DNA of 11,819 nt from Betaproteobacteria bacterium. GTDB taxonomy: Bacteria > Pseudomonadota > Gammaproteobacteria > Burkholderiales > Burkholderiaceae_C. Each line of letters opens with the position of its first letter. Position 1 is the stretch's first letter. Location of the stretch: assembly GCA_009918225.1 (NCBI GenBank), contig RGEP01000034.1:1-11819 (forward strand), read 5' to 3'. Position numbers and translations under genes: made by a program. This document shows, piece after piece, positions 8,522-11,819 of the stretch. The notes beneath the pieces are model-generated. The model had not been told where the DNA came from, did not search any database, and worked only from the letters and a program-made list of their open reading frames with translations.

Positions 8522-9111
8522 AGCCGCGCGCCCCGCTGAGCCCAGGCCCGGGTGGCGAGGTTCGTTTAATCGGCGGCCAGTGGAAGCGCAGCAAGCTGCC
8601 GGTGGCCGACCGGCCCGGCTTGCGCCCCACGCCCGATCGGGTTCGAGAAACCCTGTTCAACTGGCTGGGCCAGGACTTGAGCGCTTGGCAGGTGCTGGAC
8701 GCTTTTGCGGGCAGCGGCGCCTTGGGGTTTGAAGCGGCTTCCCGCGGGGCCAACCCGGTCGTGCTGATCGAGTCGGATGCGGGTCTGGCTCGGTCCCTGG
8801 TCGGCAGTGCCCAGCGCCTGAAGGCCACGGCGCTGCAGGTGGTCCAGGCCGATGCGCTGCAGTGGATGGACCGTGCCGCTGCGGCGTCTGCGCCGGCGGC
8901 CTTTGACCTGATCCTCTTGGACCCCCCCTTTGAACACGATCTGTTTGAGGTGGCCTGGCGGCGCGCCTTGCCCCTGCTGAAGCCCGGGGGCTGGCTGTAT
9001 TTGGAAGCCCCGGCACAATCGGGCCTTCAAGCACAGGGCTTGCAGCTGCACCGGCACCTCAAGGCTGGCGCGGTGCATGCCCACTTGTGGAAGTTCAGCC
9101 CGCAGTCCTGA
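8518..9111 (+). CDS. rsmD: 16S rRNA (guanine(966)-N(2))-methyltransferase RsmD
   Basis: SAM-dependent methylation of G966 in helix 31 of 16S rRNA. The length is 197 residues (E. coli 198). Motifs are the N-terminal 'VRLIGGQWKRSKLPV' (about 15-29), 'GLRPTPDRVRETLFNWL' (34-50), the SAM loop 'DAFAGSGALGFEAASRGA' (61-78) and the catalytic 'LLDPPF' (about 136-141). There is no in-frame ATG or GTG before the conserved region. TTG at 8518, overlapping the hisF stop, is the only reasonable start and gives a ~14-residue extension before 'VRLIGG'. The overlap suggests translation coupled to hisF, tying a ribosome-modification gene to the his operon. Confidence 0.93.
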   Translation: MKPRAPLSPGPGGEVRLIGGQWKRSKLPVADRPGLRPTPDRVRETLFNWLGQDLSAWQVLDAFAGSGALGFEAASRGANPVVLIESDAGLARSLVGSAQRLKATALQVVQADALQWMDRAAAASAPAAFDLILLDPPFEHDLFEVAWRRALPLLKPGGWLYLEAPAQSGLQAQGLQLHRHLKAGAVHAHLWKFSPQS

Positions 9112-9113
9112 CC

Positions 9114-9659
9114 ATGAACGCAAACCCTGGCGTGACCGCCGTCTACCCCGGCACCTTTGACCCCATGACCTTGGGCCATGTGGACCTGGTGCGCCGTGCC
9201 AGCGGCCTGTTTGGCTCGGTGATCGTGGCGGTGGCGGCTGGCCATCACAAGCGATCGCTGTTCGACTTGAACGAGCGCCTGGCCATGGCGCAAGAAGCCT
9301 GTGCGGCTTGGCCCCAGGTGCGGGTCATGCCTTTTGAGGGCCTGCTGCGGGACTTTGTGGTGGCCCAAGGCGCCCGGGTGGTGGTGCGCGGCCTGCGTGC
9401 GGTGAGTGACTTCGAGTATGAGTTCCAGATGGCGGGCATGAACCGGCAGCTCATGCCCGATGTCGAAACCCTGTTTCTCACCCCCAGCGACGCCTACCAG
9501 TTTGTCAGCGGAACCTTTGTGCGCGAGATTGCCATGCTCGGCGGTGATGTGAGCAAGTTTGTCGCCGAACCGGTGCTGCAGCGCCTGCAGGCCAAGAAGC
9601 TTTCGCGGGACCAAGAGGGCCAACGGCCGGACGCTCAAGCGGGTACGGGTGGGCCCTGA
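9114..9659 (+). CDS. coaD: phosphopantetheine adenylyltransferase CoaD
   Basis: Transfers AMP from ATP to 4'-phosphopantetheine to form dephospho-CoA, the penultimate step of CoA synthesis. The nucleotidyltransferase signature is 'YPGTFDPMTLGHVDLV' (10-25), with the T-x-G-H motif 'TLGH'. 'VVRGLRAVSDFEYEFQMAGMN' (89-109) and 'FVSGTFVREIA' are typical. The 181 residues exceed the usual ~160, because about 20 polar residues ('SRDQEGQRPDAQAGTGGP') are added at the C-terminus beyond the fold. The start 9114 follows the rsmD stop by 2 bases; rsmD-coaD adjacency is common in proteobacteria. Confidence 0.97.
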   Translation: MNANPGVTAVYPGTFDPMTLGHVDLVRRASGLFGSVIVAVAAGHHKRSLFDLNERLAMAQEACAAWPQVRVMPFEGLLRDFVVAQGARVVVRGLRAVSDFEYEFQMAGMNRQLMPDVETLFLTPSDAYQFVSGTFVREIAMLGGDVSKFVAEPVLQRLQAKKLSRDQEGQRPDAQAGTGGP

Positions 9660-9661
9660 CC

Positions 9662-9961
9662 ATGGCCTTGATGATCACCGATGAGTGCATCAACTGCGAT
9701 GTGTGTGAGCCCGAGTGCCCAAATGATGCAATTGCCATGGGTGAAGAGCACTACGACATCGACCCCCAGCGATGCACCGAGTGTGTGGGCCACTTCGAAG
9801 AGCCCCAGTGCCGCCAGGTGTGCCCAGTGGACTGCATACCCTTGAACCCGCTGGTCAAGGACGATCAGGCCTCGCTTTGGGAGCGCTACCGCCGGCTGCA
9901 GCGGGAGGCTCGGGCGCAGACCCCTTTGACCCCGAATGGTGGGGGCGGGACATCCGCCTGA
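9662..9961 (+). CDS. YfhL-type 2[4Fe-4S] ferredoxin
   Basis: A small cytoplasmic electron carrier of the Allochromatium (Alvin) class, 99 residues. First cluster: Cys9-x2-Cys12-x2-Cys15-x3-Cys19-Pro. Second: Cys38-x2-Cys41-x8-Cys50-x3-Cys54-Pro, where the eight-residue insert 'VGHFEEPQ' is diagnostic. An extra Cys58 follows. Relatives are about 83-90 residues long; the additional Gly/Thr/Pro-rich tail lies in the region that overlaps the convergent gene. The start is 2 bases after the coaD stop, so it is co-transcribed. The redox partner is not evident from the context. Confidence 0.95.
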   Translation: MALMITDECINCDVCEPECPNDAIAMGEEHYDIDPQRCTECVGHFEEPQCRQVCPVDCIPLNPLVKDDQASLWERYRRLQREARAQTPLTPNGGGGTSA

Positions 9962-10466
9962 GTTCGGCTTGGCGCAGCGCGTCGCTGCGCGCGCTGCGGC
10001 TGATGTTCACCTGTTCGCGGCCGATCACCGTAGGATGCCGCTGCGCCTGATCGGCTAGCCGACCTTCCTCACGGCGGCGTTGCTGGGCCATGGTGTTGGC
10101 CCACTGCCCCTGCTCACGCACCTGGGCCTGTGCCGCCTGCGTCTGCGCTGTGGACCGGCTGTCCAAGGCTTGCACGGTCTGTTGTAGATGTCCCTGGGGG
10201 CAAGGCTGGTCGGTGTAGAGCACCGCTGCGCTGGACCCGGCGCTGGGGCTGCAGCGGTACACCGGCACCAGGGGCGCTGCAGCGTCTGGCGCTGTAGCGG
10301 CTGACGGGGTGAAGGCGCTTGAGGTGCTTGGGGCCGCTGCCCGGGCCGGTACAGCAGAGCCTGCCAAGGCCAGACCGATGACCATGGCACTGAGCGATGG
10401 CACGCCGGCCAGCGCACCGCGAGCGCGATGCAGGGCAAGCGTGGCCGCACAAGCCCGGTTTCGCAT
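9855..10466 (-). CDS. secreted DUF4124-like protein, function unknown
   Basis: A protein of 203 residues. It has a signal-peptide-like N-terminus: basic residues, then a hydrophobic stretch 'AMVIGLALAGSAVPARA' (27-43) with likely cleavage after Ala-Arg-Ala. An Ala/Pro/Ser linker follows, then a short two-Cys module 'VYRCSPSAGSS...VLYTDQPCPQG' (69-92), matching the pattern of DUF4124 periplasmic proteins. A Gln/Arg-rich, probably helical region (about 94-172) and a disordered Pro/Ala/Gly tail complete it. The start is 4 bases after the pth stop; AAGGGG abuts the ATG, so co-transcription with pth is likely. The last 107 bases overlap the ferredoxin gene on the other strand. The function is unknown; I infer a periplasmic location. 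Confidence 0.7.
   Translation of the reverse strand: MRNRACAATLALHRARGALAGVPSLSAMVIGLALAGSAVPARAAAPSTSSAFTPSAATAPDAAAPLVPVYRCSPSAGSSAAVLYTDQPCPQGHLQQTVQALDSRSTAQTQAAQAQVREQGQWANTMAQQRRREEGRLADQAQRHPTVIGREQVNISRSARSDALRQAELRRMSRPHHSGSKGSAPEPPAAAGGSAPKARPDRP
9972..9990. other. GC-rich stem-loop after the ferredoxin gene
   Basis: GCGCAGCG (9972-9979) and CGCTGCGC (9983-9990) form a perfect 8-base stem with a 3-base loop, starting 11 bases after the ferredoxin stop. No T-run follows on either strand, so it is not a standard intrinsic terminator. It also lies inside the coding sequence of the convergent gene. It could slow or end transcription of the plus-strand operon, but this is weak. Confidence 0.3.
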
Positions 10467-10470
10467 CCCC

Positions 10471-11136
10471 TTAGGCTTCCACGTTCGGGTCAGGCGGTGG
10501 ATCAGAGGCCTGGCCCGGTTGCGGCCTCGGCGCTTTTGGTGGTTTTGGCCGAGGCGCTTGTGCATGAACCACCCGGCTGGCCTTTTCAAAGTCACCTCGC
10601 AGCAGCGGCTCCAGGGCTTCGAGTGATTTGGACAAGGCCTGCTCCACCAACTCGCGCTCGGAGGACGGTGGTTTGCGCAACACAAAGGCGGCGACCTCAG
10701 CGCGGTCACCCGGGTGGCCGATGCCCAGGCGCAGGCGCCAGTACTGGGGCGAGCCCAGCTGTGCACTGATGTCCTTCAGGCCGTTGTGCCCGGCCGAGCC
10801 ACCGCCTTGCTTGAGCTTGACCTGACCGGGCAGCAGGTCGAGTTCATCGTGCACCACCAGAATCTCGGCGGGGTCGAGCTTGAAGAAGCGCGCCAAGGCC
10901 CCCACGGACTTGCCGCTGAGGTTCATGTACGTTTGTGGCTTGAGCAGCCACAGGGGCTGGGCCAGTCCTGGCAGGGGTGTGTTGACCCGCGCCACCTCGC
11001 CGAAGTAGGCCTTGTCCTGCGACAGGTGGGCCTTCAGGCGCTGGGCGGCACCGTCGACCCACCAGAAGCCGGCGTTGTGGCGGGTGTCTTCGTATTCGGG
11101 CCCTGGGTTGCCCAGGCCTACGATGAGTCTGATCAT
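10471..11136 (-). CDS. pth: peptidyl-tRNA hydrolase Pth
   Basis: Cleaves the ester bond of peptidyl-tRNAs released by stalled ribosomes, recycling tRNA. It has 221 residues, versus 194 in E. coli. Active-site residues are Asn10, His20 in 'DTRHNAGF', Asn72 in 'TYMNLSGKS', Asp97 in 'VVHDELDL', and His117-Asn118 in 'GGGSAGHNGLKD'. The core ends near residue 193. The last ~25 residues are a Pro/Lys-rich, probably disordered tail. It lies downstream of rplY on the same strand, as commonly found, but a strong terminator between them implies its own promoter. The DUF4124-like gene follows after 4 bases. Confidence 0.97.
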   Translation of the reverse strand: MIRLIVGLGNPGPEYEDTRHNAGFWWVDGAAQRLKAHLSQDKAYFGEVARVNTPLPGLAQPLWLLKPQTYMNLSGKSVGALARFFKLDPAEILVVHDELDLLPGQVKLKQGGGSAGHNGLKDISAQLGSPQYWRLRLGIGHPGDRAEVAAFVLRKPPSSERELVEQALSKSLEALEPLLRGDFEKASRVVHAQAPRPKPPKAPRPQPGQASDPPPDPNVEA

Positions 11137-11142
11137 GGCCTG

Positions 11143-11148
11143 ATTATC
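11143..11148 (-). promoter_or_regulatory. possible pth -10 element (GATAAT)
   Basis: On the minus strand GATAAT, one mismatch from TATAAT, ends 6 bases before the pth ATG (11136), so the transcript would start at or next to the start codon. No TTGACA-like -35 is visible 16-18 bases upstream. A promoter is needed somewhere in this gap because the rplY terminator lies just upstream. Confidence 0.4.
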
Positions 11149-11200
11149 CGGGCCTCAGTCTCGCCCAGGGCGATCGCCAGGCCCCTCTGATGGGGCCATG

Positions 11201-11225
11201 AAAAAGGGGCACCGAAGTGCCCCTT
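11201..11225 (-). terminator. intrinsic terminator downstream of rplY
   Basis: Read on the minus strand, AAGGGGCAC, loop TTCG, then GTGCCCC followed by TTTTT. This is a 7-base GC-rich stem, extendable by A-T pairs, closed by the very stable C(UUCG)G tetraloop and ending in a U-run. It lies 35 bases after the rplY stop and is a textbook Rho-independent terminator. The opposite strand also has the stem but only a short T-run, so its action is mainly on rplY transcripts. Confidence 0.93.
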
Positions 11226-11260
11226 GCAGCAGACCCTGGGGTGTGCACCACCCCGCGGGA

Positions 11261-11819
11261 TCACTTCTTGTTTTGCTTTTCGTCTTTCTTGCCCTTGCCC
11301 TTGGCGGGCTCGGCAGCCGGCGCAGCGGCGGTGACGATTTCTTCTTCGGCCTTGGGCTCAGCCACGGCCACGATCACGGGGTTGAGGCTGCCGTGGCGCA
11401 CGACCTTGGCGCCTTCAGGGGCCACGATGTCGGAGACGTGCAGCGACTTGCCGCGCACCAGGCCCGACAGGTCCACATTGATGAACTCGGGCAGGGCCAT
11501 GGCCAGGCACTCGATTTCCACTTCGGTGGCCACGTGCGAGACCACGCACTTGTCGGTCTTGACGGCCGGCGAATTCTCTTCGCCGGTGAAGTGCAGCGGC
11601 ACCTTCTTGCGCAGCTTGGTCGTGGCGTCCACGCGCTGGAAGTCGATGTGCAGCACCTGTTGGCGCCAGGGGTGCATCTGGAAGTCGCGCAGCAACACCT
11701 TTTGCGACTTGCCGCCCACTTCCATGTCGAGGATCGACGAGTGGAACGACTCTTTCTTCAGGGCGTGGTACAGCGCGTTGTGATCGAGTTCGATCATGGA
11801 CGGCTCACCGGCTCCGTAA
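11261..11819 (-). CDS. rplY: 50S ribosomal protein L25/general stress protein Ctc (N-terminus beyond window)
   Basis: The L25/Ctc family binds 5S rRNA in the large ribosomal subunit. The visible frame gives 185 residues and is open to the right edge. An internal Met at 11797 is not the true start, because the codons before it read Y-G-A-G-E-P-S, the expected end of the N-terminal L25 region. About 25-30 residues are therefore missing. 'IELDHNALYHALKKESFHSSILDM' corresponds to the RNA-binding beta domain, and 'LRDFQMHPWRQQVLHIDFQRV' is typical. The second TL5/Ctc domain follows ('PEFINVDLSGLVRGKSLHVSDI'). A Lys/Ala-rich tail ends the protein. This is the long Ctc type, not the short E. coli L25. 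Confidence 0.96.
   Translation of the reverse strand, partial: YGAGEPSMIELDHNALYHALKKESFHSSILDMEVGGKSQKVLLRDFQMHPWRQQVLHIDFQRVDATTKLRKKVPLHFTGEENSPAVKTDKCVVSHVATEVEIECLAMALPEFINVDLSGLVRGKSLHVSDIVAPEGAKVVRHGSLNPVIVAVAEPKAEEEIVTAAAPAAEPAKGKGKKDEKQNKK

Noticed and set aside
8518..8560. rsmD as a broken gene lacking a start codon
   Set aside because: A TTG start overlapping the hisF stop is plausible, and all RsmD motifs and the length are normal.
9001..9019. TTGGAA and CACAAT before coaD as a promoter
   Set aside because: The spacing between the hexamers is about 7-8 bases, far too short for sigma70.
10714..11190. Plus-strand open frame of 158 codons across pth
   Set aside because: It is antisense to clear Pth active-site motifs, with Gln/Leu/Gly-biased composition and no recognisable family.

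Overview
The window reads as a housekeeping stretch of a GC-rich betaproteobacterium. Protein style and gene order suggest Burkholderiales, most likely Comamonadaceae; this is an inference from remembered families, not a database result. Coding density is very high. No gap exceeds about 125 bases, and there are no rRNA or tRNA genes, mobile elements, CRISPR arrays or phage genes.

Layout, plus strand (1-9961), all co-directional. First come the end of an ABC-type ATPase and its ABC-2 permease (YadG/YadH-like). The BolA-family gene ibaG and murA follow. Next is the histidine cluster hisG-hisD-hisC-hisB-hisH-hisA-hisF, then rsmD (16S rRNA methyltransferase), coaD (CoA biosynthesis) and a YfhL-type 2[4Fe-4S] ferredoxin. 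Many junctions overlap by 4 bases or are only a few bases apart: permease start 390, hisC/hisB 5678, hisF/rsmD 8518, coaD/ferredoxin 9660. Long co-transcribed units with coupled translation are therefore likely. Minus strand (9855-11819): rplY (L25/Ctc, running off the right edge), a strong intrinsic terminator, pth, and a small secreted DUF4124-like protein whose 3' end overlaps the ferredoxin gene tail to tail.

The his genes cover the pathway from PRPP+ATP (HisG) through HisA, HisH/HisF, HisB and HisC to HisD. HisI and HisE (hydrolysis steps 2 and 3), HisZ (partner of short-form HisG) and histidinol-phosphate phosphatase are not in the window. No His-rich leader peptide or attenuator precedes hisG, which sits directly behind murA.

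The standout observation is hisC. The reading frame is open and both ends are normal HisC, but roughly 75-80 internal residues are missing between Pro173-Asn174 and Lys175. The missing part is where the family carries the end of the NPTG turn, the PLP-binding Asp/Tyr and the Schiff-base Ser-Lys. The product should be unable to act as an aminotransferase. Whether this is a true genomic deletion or an assembly/sequence artefact cannot be decided from the sequence alone. I found no convincing novel multi-gene system; everything else is recognisable core metabolism with some unusual junctions.
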